A stretch of DNA of 8,698 nt from Erysipelothrix sp. (GTDB lineage Bacteria > Bacillota_I > Bacilli_A > Erysipelotrichales > Erysipelotrichaceae), in the NCBI GenBank assembly GCA_030152625.1, contig JASLJD010000077.1, positions 1 through 8,698 of the forward strand. The letters run 5' to 3'. Position 1 is the first letter of the stretch, and the number at the start of each line of letters is the position of its first letter. The notes below the pieces were generated by a model. The model did no database searches. It was given only the letters and a program-made list of their open reading frames with translations, and was not told where the DNA came from. The translations under genes were made by a program, and so were the position numbers. Shown here one piece after another: positions 1 to 5,968 of the stretch.

Positions 1-181
1 CTGACTCAATGAAAGTTTTGTTGGCCATTGACTTTTCAAAAAGATCAATTTTTAAAAAGTCATCCCAGTTTGAACAGGACAAGTTCAAATACTCATTCGA
101 TCTTTTTTTACGATACAGCCTTCGTAATGATCGCGAAGGCTTCTGACGGTGTACTTTTTTCAAATCTTTAATTCCCAACAT
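1..181 (-). CDS. Unrecognised basic protein, N-terminal part only (runs off left edge)
   Basis: The minus strand is open for 60 codons from an ATG at 181 to the window edge, with no stop. The start overlaps the last 14 nt of rsmE. A GAGG Shine-Dalgarno core lies 7 nt upstream (189-192), inside rsmE, which suggests translational coupling. The visible N-terminus begins MLGIKDLKKVHRQKPSRSLR and is strongly basic over residues 5-30 (many Lys and Arg). It then becomes mixed, with the segment SNWDDFLKIDLFEKS at about residues 37-51. No signal peptide, membrane segment or catalytic motif is seen in this fragment, and I do not recognise the family. In AT-rich DNA a 60-codon open frame with a placed ribosome binding site is unlikely by chance, so a real gene is probable. 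Three inverted repeats lie within it, so a non-coding regulatory role for this stretch cannot be excluded. Confidence 0.62.
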   Translation of the reverse strand, partial: MLGIKDLKKVHRQKPSRSLRRLYRKKRSNEYLNLSCSNWDDFLKIDLFEKSMANKTFIES

Positions 182-875
182 TTCGATGCCTCATTTCAGC
201 CAAATGTACCGCAATCATCCCGGCAGTTTCCGCCCTTAATATTTGTGAAGATAAAGTCACAAATCGACAGTCATTTTCTCGGAATAATGCTCTTTCATCC
301 TCAGAGAAACCACCTTCTGGCCCCACAATAATTTGAACATTTCGATCTTCTTTACTTATTTCTTCTAAAATAAAGGGATGTTTTTTTACATCAGCGACTA
401 GGCGAAGCTGATTGGGCATGCTGAATATTTCTGACAAATCATCAAGAATCTTCACAGTCGGTATCGTTGAACGATAAGACTGTTCTGAAGCTTCTTTCAC
501 AATTTCACGAAAACGTTCAGCTTTCCGTTTGTTTTTTTGACCATAACCTTTTACCACCCCATGATCTGCAGGGTATAAAAGTATTTCATCCACACCCAAT
601 TCACTTGCTTTTTGCAAGAGCCATTCTAAAGCTTTGTTCCGTATTTGAGCCATCACCAACGTCGTTTGATGTTTTTTTTCTTCGAAAATAAGCTCTTCAA
701 CAACTTCAAGCTCCTTTAAATCCTCACTCGTGAAACGAGCAATCAGCCCTTTCCCTTTTTGATCAACGACACGAATACAGTCGCCTTTTTCCATCCTTAA
801 AACCTGGCGACATTGTCGGATTTGATCAGGATTTAAACTTAAATCTTTTAGATCCTCAATGAAAAACTGTTGCAT
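168..875 (-). CDS. rsmE: 16S rRNA m3U1498 methyltransferase RsmE
   Basis: A SAM-dependent SPOUT-family enzyme that, by family knowledge, methylates N3 of U1498 in 16S rRNA of the small ribosomal subunit in the cytoplasm. The 235 residues match the usual length. A PUA-like N-terminal domain (about 1-70) is followed by the knotted methyltransferase domain. Visible hallmarks are KALEWLLQKASELGVDEI (81-98), EQSYR (131-135), the SAM-loop motif GPEGGFSEDE (185-194) and ILRAETA (212-218) near the C-terminus. The start ATG at 875 overlaps the rluB stop as TAATG. An AAAGGA ribosome binding site sits within the last rluB codons, so the two are probably translationally coupled. No terminator follows, and the next reading frame starts inside the 3' end. 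All expected motifs are present and nothing suggests degeneration. Confidence 0.96.
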   Translation of the reverse strand: MQQFFIEDLKDLSLNPDQIRQCRQVLRMEKGDCIRVVDQKGKGLIARFTSEDLKELEVVEELIFEEKKHQTTLVMAQIRNKALEWLLQKASELGVDEILLYPADHGVVKGYGQKNKRKAERFREIVKEASEQSYRSTIPTVKILDDLSEIFSMPNQLRLVADVKKHPFILEEISKEDRNVQIIVGPEGGFSEDERALFRENDCRFVTLSSQILRAETAGMIAVHLAEMRHRNVGN

Positions 876-1597
876 TAAATCAATCCTTTCGCAGTAAGTA
901 AAAGCTTTTTCACCTCGAAATCTTTCAGGGGACGATATTCACCAATCTGCAAATCGTCAATAAAAACAGGTCCTAATGCAAAGCGATGCAGCTTTCTTAC
1001 TGGTAGATTATAATGTTCGAAAATCTTTCGAATCTGACGGTTTTTTCCTTCATGAAGGCGAATGTTGAAATTCGTAATGTTTTTTCGTTTGATATGTTGG
1101 ACCGAAGATATCTCAACACCACGATAATCAACATTATCGATGCGAACTCCTTCTTTTAAGGCATTGATCACTTCATAAGTCAGTTGACCATCAACACTGA
1201 CACGATAACGTTTATCTAAATCATAAGAAGGATGGGTCATATAGTGTGTAAATTCTCCATCATTGCTGAGGATTAAAGCGCCGGTTGTTTCCTTATCAAG
1301 ACGTCCAACAGGATAAATACGTGCTTCTGTTTGAATACCATCAATGACGGTAATGCGATCATGCTCATCATCAGCAGTCGACACAACCCCGCGGGGTTTG
1401 TTTAAAATATAATATTCGTATTCTTGATTGAGCGTTAAAACTTGTCCGTCTACCACAACATAGGCATTAGGACTTACTTTAACACCTTGTTGTTTGATTT
1501 TCTCGCCATTGACATAAACACGTCCCTGTTCAATTAATTCTTCTGCTTTTCTTCTTGAGCAATAACCACTGTGTGCAATAAATTTTTGTAATCTCAT
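875..1597 (-). CDS. rluB: rRNA pseudouridine synthase, RluB/RsuA family
   Basis: Converts a specific uridine to pseudouridine in rRNA. In Firmicutes the gene next to scpAB is RluB, acting on 23S rRNA near position 2605. The RsuA target in 16S is the alternative that sequence alone cannot fully exclude. From the ATG at 1597 the protein has 240 residues. It has an N-terminal S4 RNA-binding domain (RLQKFIAHSGYCSRRKAEEL at 2-21, then VYVNG) and a catalytic domain with the GRLDKETTG motif. The catalytic Asp is at residue 101. The conserved EGKNRQIRKIF lies at 183-193. An in-frame ATG at 1636 would add 13 residues and overlap scpB by 26 nt. I prefer 1597 because the family normally begins MRLQKFIA and the scpB stop is 13 nt upstream, although the Shine-Dalgarno (GAAG) is weak for either start. 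It ends at TAATG with rsmE. Confidence 0.94.
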   Translation of the reverse strand: MRLQKFIAHSGYCSRRKAEELIEQGRVYVNGEKIKQQGVKVSPNAYVVVDGQVLTLNQEYEYYILNKPRGVVSTADDEHDRITVIDGIQTEARIYPVGRLDKETTGALILSNDGEFTHYMTHPSYDLDKRYRVSVDGQLTYEVINALKEGVRIDNVDYRGVEISSVQHIKRKNITNFNIRLHEGKNRQIRKIFEHYNLPVRKLHRFALGPVFIDDLQIGEYRPLKDFEVKKLLLTAKGLI

Positions 1598-1610
1598 TTT
1601 ATCTTCATTC

Positions 1611-2147
1611 TTATTCGAATAAGTCACGTTTATCATCCATCATTTCTATTTTCATCTCAGGTAATTCATCCAAACTAGTCAATTGAAATACATCTAAAAA
1701 GCTGTCGGTTACCTCATATAAAATGGGGCGACCGATGCTATCAGCACGACCACAAGCTTTAATAAGATCCATGGCCTCAAGCCTTCGAACCATCATATCA
1801 CTGTTTACACCGCGAATTTCCTCAATCTCTAAGCGTGTAATCGGTTGTTTATAAGCAATGATTGCCAATGTTTCAAGGGCTGCTTGCGATAAGTTTCGCT
1901 TTGTTTTGAAATTCATCGTTTCAGCAAGCAAATCATGATATTCTTTTTTCGTTACAAGTTTATAAACGCCACCATATTGGACTAATTTCACGCCACGGTC
2001 ATCACTTTCAAATTGCTTATGATACTCGCTTAAAAGTTCTTTAAGTTCTTGAGGGTCCAATGTTAAAGCTTGTTCTAAATCTTCAAAAGAGATGCCTTCA
2101 TGGCCATAAGCAAATAATAAAGCTTCAAGCTTTGCTATTTCTGACAA
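1611..2147 (-). CDS. scpB: Segregation and condensation protein B (TTG start)
   Basis: Winged-helix (kite family) subunit of the SMC-ScpA-ScpB complex, which compacts and segregates the chromosome. ScpB dimerises and binds the middle of ScpA. The 178 residues are normal length. Recognisable segments are LEALLFAYGHEGIS (7-20), ALETLAIIAYKQPITRLEIE (90-109) running into EIRGVNSD, and GRADSIGRPILYEVTDSF (133-150), the second winged helix. The start codon is TTG at 2147, immediately after the scpA TAA with no gap. An AAAGGGG ribosome binding site (2156-2162) is spaced 8 nt away inside scpA. No ATG exists in frame until deep in the protein, so the TTG start is well supported. The abutting junction suggests coupled synthesis with its partner ScpA. 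The C-terminal tail is acidic (residues 165-178). Confidence 0.96.
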   Translation of the reverse strand: MSEIAKLEALLFAYGHEGISFEDLEQALTLDPQELKELLSEYHKQFESDDRGVKLVQYGGVYKLVTKKEYHDLLAETMNFKTKRNLSQAALETLAIIAYKQPITRLEIEEIRGVNSDMMVRRLEAMDLIKACGRADSIGRPILYEVTDSFLDVFQLTSLDELPEMKIEMMDDKRDLFE

Positions 2148-2873
2148 TTAAAACGCCCCTTTCAAAATGATACCTTCTTCGCTTTTCAACATTTTAAGTT
2201 CCTGCATGCGGAGCAAGTCCAAAATAGCAAGAAAACGAACGATGAGATGCTGAAAGCTTGGTGAAGCCATTAAAACCTCTTCCATGCTATGTTTTTCTCC
2301 ATCAAAAAAGAACTTCCGAACATCAAAAATGACATCTTCAACCGAAAGTTCCTTTTGTTGAATCGTTCGATCTTGTGGGTGTGCCAAATGATAACGTTCA
2401 ATAACTTTTTCCATTGCATCGATAAGGTCATAAATGTTTTCTTCATACTCAATTTCTTTTTCTAAGTCCTCTTCAATGGACTTGAATAAAGGTTTATCCA
2501 AAGGTCGATCGAGCTCCTGAATACGTAATTCATATCGTTTTTCCAAACGAGCACTGACCTCTTTAAAACGTTTGTACTCCAAAAGTCGATAAACAAGATT
2601 CTGTTCATCTTCTTCATAATCTTTTGCATCCAATTCACTGCGATCACGTGGAAGAAGCCGGCGACTTTTAAATTCAATCAGACCGGCTAATTCACTTAAA
2701 TATTCACTGGCTATTTCAAGCTTTTGTTCTTTTGCTTGATCAATATACGCAATATATTGATCAGCAAGTTCAGAAATATTGAGATCGAACAAATCCAGCT
2801 TATTTTCTTTGATTAGATACAACATCAAATCCAAAGGACCATTAAACTCATCTAATTGAACTTTAAATGCCAT
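2148..2873 (-). CDS. scpA: Segregation and condensation protein A
   Basis: Kleisin subunit of the bacterial SMC complex. By family knowledge its N-terminal helices bind the SMC neck, the middle binds a ScpB dimer, and the C-terminal winged helix binds the SMC head. The 241 residues match Firmicutes ScpA (about 250). The N-terminus carries the diagnostic DEFNGPLDLMLYLIKENKLD (8-27). It continues with FDLNISELADQYIAYI, and LSELAGLIEFKSRRLLPR follows at about residues 59-76. The linker is very charged, and the C-terminus (about 175-241) has the winged-helix pattern VEDVIFDVRKFFFDGEKHS. The ATG at 2873 has a strong AGGAGG five bases upstream. The 41-nt gap to pdp holds an extended -10 promoter, so this gene probably heads its own transcription unit of scpA-scpB-rluB-rsmE, possibly in addition to read-through from pdp. 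Confidence 0.97.
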   Translation of the reverse strand: MAFKVQLDEFNGPLDLMLYLIKENKLDLFDLNISELADQYIAYIDQAKEQKLEIASEYLSELAGLIEFKSRRLLPRDRSELDAKDYEEDEQNLVYRLLEYKRFKEVSARLEKRYELRIQELDRPLDKPLFKSIEEDLEKEIEYEENIYDLIDAMEKVIERYHLAHPQDRTIQQKELSVEDVIFDVRKFFFDGEKHSMEEVLMASPSFQHLIVRFLAILDLLRMQELKMLKSEEGIILKGAF

Positions 2874-2892
2874 TTTGTCCTCCTACACTATG

Positions 2893-2908
2893 AACTGATA
2901 TTATAGCA
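2893..2908 (-). promoter_or_regulatory. Extended -10 promoter upstream of scpA
   Basis: On the minus strand the bases TGC-TATAAT (2908 to 2900) form a perfect extended -10 element, directly after the pdp stop codon. The predicted transcription start is near 2893, giving a leader of about 20 nt that contains the AGGAGG site of scpA. No good -35 hexamer is found at 16-18 nt spacing, which is tolerated by extended -10 promoters. A 6-bp inverted repeat (TTATAG at 2901-2906, CTATAA at 2915-2920) overlaps the -10 box and could be an operator or chance. Confidence 0.6.
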
Positions 2909-2914
2909 TATTTA

Positions 2915-4213
2915 CTATAAGACTTCTTCGATAAGTTTTATCTTTGTCCTTGGTTTTTCTTCAATGATAAAGCTCTTCAAAGCTTCTTCTACATAGTCAG
3001 GCTTGATGCTTGCATTGCTTTGCAAGATGCATAAAAGCTGTCCTTTTTCAATATAATCTCCAAGCTCTGCTTCAATTTGAATACCGGCTTGATAGTCGAG
3101 TGCATCGCCAATTTCAAAACGACCAGCCCCTAAATGAACGGATAACTTCCCTAATTCGAGTGCATGGATATCATGCAAGTAGCCTGATTTGTCTGCTCGG
3201 ACTTCTAAACGGTGCTTCGCTGCGCTAAAAGCTTCAAGATCATCGAGGAAACTTAAATCACCGCCTTGATAAGCAATCCACTCTTGAAACTTTTTATAAG
3301 CTGCGCCACTTCGAAGGCTTTCTTCGGCTAAATGACGTCCTGTTTCAATATCCTCAGCCAAGCCAGCATGTTTCAACATATAACTGGAAGCAAGCAAGCA
3401 CAATTCCTCAAGCTCTTTAGGACCTTGGTTTTGTAAGGTTTCTACGGCCTCACGAACTTCCAAAGCATTACCAATTGTTTTACCTAGAGGCTGATTCATA
3501 TTACTGATCATCGCATTGACCTCTCGATCTAAATGCTTACCGATCGCGATCATCGTCTCTGCAAGTTCTCTTGCCTCCTCGACGGTTTTCATAAAAGCCC
3601 CTTCACCATATTTCACATCTAAGAAGATTGCATCGGCACCACCGGCTAGCTTCTTGGACATAATTGAAGATGCGATCAATGGAATGGAAGCGACCGTTCC
3701 GGTTACATCGCGTAAGCCATAAAGAACTTTGTCAGCATAGACCAAATTGTCACTTTGTCCGACCAGGGCGAGATTGATTTCATTCACTTGCTTGATAAAG
3801 TCTTCGCCACTCATTTCAATGTTGAAACCAGCGATCGATTCCAACTTATCCAATGTACCACCAGTATGCCCTAAGCCCCGACCACTCATTTTCGCTACTT
3901 TCGCTCCTGCAGCAGCAACAATAGGACTTAAAACGAGACTTGTTTTATCACCAACACCACCGGTTGAATGTTTATCAACCTTCAAGCCGCTGATCGCCGA
4001 TAAATCAATAATATCCCCACTGTGCATCATACTGAGTGTCAGAAAACTTGTTTCTTCATGACTCATGCCGTTAATTGCAATTGCCATCAACATCGCACTG
4101 CTTTGATAAAGAGGTATTGTCTCCTGAACAACACCGTCAATCCAAAATTGTATTTCCTCTTGGCTTAAACTTTTGCCATCACGTTTTTTCTCAAGTATAT
4201 CGACCATTTTCAT
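2915..4213 (-). CDS. pdp: Pyrimidine-nucleoside phosphorylase
   Basis: Catalyses reversible phosphorolysis of uridine, thymidine or deoxyuridine to the free base and (deoxy)ribose-1-phosphate, as part of cytoplasmic nucleoside salvage. The 432 residues match the 433-residue Bacillus-type enzyme, and the MKMVDI start aligns with it. The phosphate-binding segment KHSTGGVGDKTS is at 81-92. The thymidine/pyrimidine phosphorylase signature SGRGLGHTGGTLDKLES lies at 110-126. The base-binding Arg168, Ser183 and Lys187 (in LRDVTGT and SSIMSKK) match the known positions. The C-terminal alpha/beta domain follows. The start ATG at 4213 lies 2 nt after the folA stop. A GAAAGGA ribosome binding site (4226-4232) is 12 nt away. 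The in-frame ATG at 4207 is further off and less likely. Clustering with thyA and folA points to thymidine metabolism. Strict thymidine phosphorylase (DeoA) is the alternative name. Confidence 0.95.
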   Translation of the reverse strand: MKMVDILEKKRDGKSLSQEEIQFWIDGVVQETIPLYQSSAMLMAIAINGMSHEETSFLTLSMMHSGDIIDLSAISGLKVDKHSTGGVGDKTSLVLSPIVAAAGAKVAKMSGRGLGHTGGTLDKLESIAGFNIEMSGEDFIKQVNEINLALVGQSDNLVYADKVLYGLRDVTGTVASIPLIASSIMSKKLAGGADAIFLDVKYGEGAFMKTVEEARELAETMIAIGKHLDREVNAMISNMNQPLGKTIGNALEVREAVETLQNQGPKELEELCLLASSYMLKHAGLAEDIETGRHLAEESLRSGAAYKKFQEWIAYQGGDLSFLDDLEAFSAAKHRLEVRADKSGYLHDIHALELGKLSVHLGAGRFEIGDALDYQAGIQIEAELGDYIEKGQLLCILQSNASIKPDYVEEALKSFIIEEKPRTKIKLIEEVL

Positions 4214-4215
4214 CT

Positions 4216-4677
4216 TTAGATCGTATCCTTTCTTTGATAATATTCCACTGTAAATGTCGCATGTTCTTCAACTTTATACAAACTGAAATCACTTTCTTTG
4301 AAGTCGGGAAAAAAGCGATCACCATCTTCATCATTGGGGATACGAGAAATAATCATTTGAGAAACATAAGGTAAGCTTTGTCGATAGATCTCAGATCCCC
4401 CAGCTATAAAGATCTCTTCATCACTTTCAGCATATTGTTTTAGAAAAGCTTCGAAATCCTGGATGACATGTTCACCCTCCAAAGAACGGGAAACGATTTT
4501 TAAATCCCTTTGATCCAATTGGCCAGGAAGCGATTCATACGTTTTTCGACCCATCACTAAAACGTTGCCTAAAGTAATATTGCGAAAATGTTTTAAATCT
4601 TCTGGAACATGCCAGGGCATTTTGTTGTTTTTACCAATAACGCCTTTTTCATTGACCGCAACAATGATTGTGAACAC
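4216..4677 (-). CDS. folA: Dihydrofolate reductase (GTG start)
   Basis: Reduces dihydrofolate to tetrahydrofolate with NADPH, recycling the dihydrofolate released by ThyA, encoded just upstream. The 153 residues are normal for the chromosomal enzyme. Motifs in order are GVIGKNNKMPWHVPEDLKHF (12-31) with the substrate-binding Asp27, VLVMGRKTYESLP (39-51) for NADPH, Arg57 for the folate glutamate tail, and IFIAGGSEIYRQ (89-100) with the paired glycines. The start is GTG at 4677, sharing its G with the thyA stop (TAGTG). An AAGGTGA ribosome binding site (4685-4691) is spaced 7 nt, inside thyA. This placement makes translational coupling likely. Tyr98 sits where a Phe-to-Tyr change gives trimethoprim resistance in staphylococci, but Tyr is natural in many sensitive enzymes, so no resistance is inferred. 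The name dfrA is also used. Confidence 0.96.
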   Translation of the reverse strand: MFTIIVAVNEKGVIGKNNKMPWHVPEDLKHFRNITLGNVLVMGRKTYESLPGQLDQRDLKIVSRSLEGEHVIQDFEAFLKQYAESDEEIFIAGGSEIYRQSLPYVSQMIISRIPNDEDGDRFFPDFKESDFSLYKVEEHATFTVEYYQRKDTI

Positions 4678-5546
4678 TAGACACTCACCTTGGCCTTAAT
4701 GCTCGGATGAGGATCGTAATTTTCAATCACAAAATCTTCGTAACGGTATTGACTAATATCATCATAAGATTTGAGAATCTTCAATTGAGGCAGTTTGCGA
4801 ACTGAACGAGACAATTGAAGCTTCACTTGCTCTACATGATCATTATAGATATGGACATCGCCAAAACTATGAATGAATTCCCCTGCTTTTAAATCACAAA
4901 CATCCGCAACCAAATGCAATAAAAGAGCATAAGAAGCGATATTGAAAGGAACGCCTAAAAACAAATCGGCGCTTCGTTGATAAAGTTGAAGTGATAGACG
5001 TCCATCCGTTGATACATAAAACTGCATCAAGGTATGACAAGGAGGAAGCGCCATGTCCTCCACTTCACTTGGATTCCAAGACGAAATCAAGATGCGTCTT
5101 GATTCAGGATTCTTGCGAATTGTTTCGATTGCTTTTTGCAGTTGATCCACACCGTCAAAATCACGCCACTGTTTGCCATAAACGGGGCCGAGATCACCAT
5201 GTTTTCGAGCAAAAGCATCATCTGTTTTGATTTTCTCGACAAATTCCGTCATCGTTTCTCCTTGATAGGCTTCACTTTGACGATAAATTTCAAAAGGCCA
5301 CTCATTCCAAATTCGTACATTGTTTTGAACCAACCATTGAATATTGGTATCCCCGCTAATAAACCAAAGCAATTCTTTAAAAACTGCTGGATAATAAACT
5401 CTTTTGCTTGTTAATAAGGGAAATCCCTCATCCATATCGAAGCGCATTTGATGACCAAAAAGGCTGATTGTTCCCGTCCCTGTTCGGTCATTTCTTTTTT
5501 CACCTTCATTTAAAACTTTTTGACATAAACTCAGATATTGTTCCAT
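4677..5546 (-). CDS. thyA: Thymidylate synthase ThyA
   Basis: Makes dTMP from dUMP using 5,10-methylenetetrahydrofolate as both methyl donor and reductant, releasing dihydrofolate for the next gene. The 289 residues are intermediate between the E. coli (264) and Lactobacillus casei (316) forms. The extra length lies in the small domain around residues 84-117. Visible active-site elements are the phosphate-binding Arg21 in NDRTGTG, WNEWPF, GDLGPVYGKQWRDF (117-130), the nucleophile Cys170 in ALPPCHTLMQFYV, QRSADLFLGVPFNIASY (190-206) and the dUMP-binding HIY (232-234). The ATG at 5546 is preceded by AGGCGG at 7 nt spacing, one base off consensus. The 45-nt upstream gap contains a TATAAT box only 15 nt from the start. 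The family is unambiguous, and the flavin-dependent ThyX type is excluded. Confidence 0.98.
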   Translation of the reverse strand: MEQYLSLCQKVLNEGEKRNDRTGTGTISLFGHQMRFDMDEGFPLLTSKRVYYPAVFKELLWFISGDTNIQWLVQNNVRIWNEWPFEIYRQSEAYQGETMTEFVEKIKTDDAFARKHGDLGPVYGKQWRDFDGVDQLQKAIETIRKNPESRRILISSWNPSEVEDMALPPCHTLMQFYVSTDGRLSLQLYQRSADLFLGVPFNIASYALLLHLVADVCDLKAGEFIHSFGDVHIYNDHVEQVKLQLSRSVRKLPQLKILKSYDDISQYRYEDFVIENYDPHPSIKAKVSV

Positions 5547-5561
5547 GCTCTCACCGCCTAT

Positions 5562-5567
5562 ATTATA
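5562..5567 (-). promoter_or_regulatory. Possible -10 box just upstream of thyA
   Basis: The minus strand reads TATAAT here, preceded by G and a run of eight T. No convincing -35 hexamer is found at 17 nt (TTTTAA matches only 3 of 6). A start site 6-7 nt downstream would leave a leader of only about 9 nt and would cut into the AGGCGG ribosome binding site (5554-5559). The match may therefore be fortuitous, or may give a near-leaderless thyA message. Confidence 0.3.
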
Positions 5568-5569
5568 CT

Positions 5570-5597
5570 AAAAAAAAGCTTTCTTTAAAAGTTAAAG
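5570..5597 (-). terminator. Weak terminator or attenuator candidate after the SSB-like gene
   Basis: On the minus strand CTTTAA-CTT-TTAAAG (5597-5583) is a perfect 6-bp stem with a 3-nt loop. It includes the TAA stop of the SSB-like gene, and a tract of eight T (5577-5570) follows five bases later. The stem is almost all A-T, so it would be weak. Partial termination before thyA is the most it can support. Confidence 0.25.
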
Positions 5598-5897
5598 TTC
5601 AATCACTCGAATATGCTCACCAAATAAAATAGGCCCTTCTACACTTTCTTCAAAACGACCTTTGATAGCTACTGGTAAATCTTTTCTTTGAGCATGGGCA
5701 ATATAGCCGCCTGCCCCTTCCCATAAATAGATTGTTAAGTGAACAGGCTCATAGTGGTTGTTATGAGAACTGAAGTTATTAGGCGATTCTAAAACAAGGC
5801 GATAATAACTCCGGTCGAGTCGCCCTTTGGGGATGATTTCCACTCGTTCAAAAAATTCAGACTCCAATACCTTTCCAATACATGTAAAAGAATTCAT
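5592..5897 (-). CDS. Short SSB-like OB-fold protein without acidic tail
   Basis: A 101-residue protein resembling the OB-fold of single-stranded DNA-binding proteins. Similar features are the start MNSFTCIGKVLES (1-13), a strand YYRLVLESPNNF (31-42), VHLTIYLWEGAGGYIAHA (52-69), corresponding to the SSB segment around the conserved Trp and the following helix, and LPVAIKGRFEES (74-85), corresponding to the strand G-x-V-x-V-x-G-R. It stops right after the OB-fold with HIRVIEL. It therefore lacks the disordered linker and acidic DDDIPF-like tail of replicative SSB (usually 160-180 residues), and cannot recruit partners through that tail. The ATG at 5897 has a strong AGGAGG (5904-5909) at 6 nt spacing. 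It sits 45 nt upstream of thyA and 71 nt after ymfH. I infer an accessory SSB paralogue; short SSB-like proteins occur in Mollicutes. Actual DNA binding is unproven. Confidence 0.75.
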   Translation of the reverse strand: MNSFTCIGKVLESEFFERVEIIPKGRLDRSYYRLVLESPNNFSSHNNHYEPVHLTIYLWEGAGGYIAHAQRKDLPVAIKGRFEESVEGPILFGEHIRVIEL

Positions 5898-5968
5898 ATT
5901 CGACCTCCTCTATCGATTGTTTAATTGACCAATGCATACAAAAAGTTTCAATGAATTCTCTGGCATAC

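Noticed and set aside
117..141. Hairpin AGCCTTCG/CGAAGGCT as an intrinsic terminator of rsmE
   Set aside because: On the minus strand no T-tract follows the stem, since the nearby plus-strand T run becomes A on that strand. An open frame also runs through it.
149..331. 60-codon plus-strand frame starting MYFFQIFNSQ
   Set aside because: It lies antisense to the conserved 3' end of rsmE and to the minus-strand frame at the left edge, has no homology that I recognise, and reads like reverse-complement translation.
3747..4061. 104-codon plus-strand frame inside pdp
   Set aside because: It is fully antisense to the most conserved part of pdp (phosphate-binding and signature motifs), and such shadows are common where the sense strand is coding.
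4075..4374. 99-codon plus-strand frame across the pdp-folA junction
   Set aside because: It is antisense to two well-supported genes, with no recognisable domain.
4216..4677. Trimethoprim-resistant DHFR suggested by Tyr98
   Set aside because: Tyr at this position is normal in many sensitive enzymes, including that of E. coli, and the gene sits in a housekeeping operon without mobile elements.
5136..5414. 92-codon plus-strand frame inside thyA
   Set aside because: It is antisense to conserved thyA sequence, and an overlapping second shadow frame at 4991-5230 shows the region simply has few antisense stops.
5898..5968. Promoter or terminator in the 71-nt gap between the ymfH-like and SSB-like genes
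   Set aside because: A TTGAAA on the minus strand has no good -10 at 17 nt spacing, and no stable stem followed by a T-tract is present.
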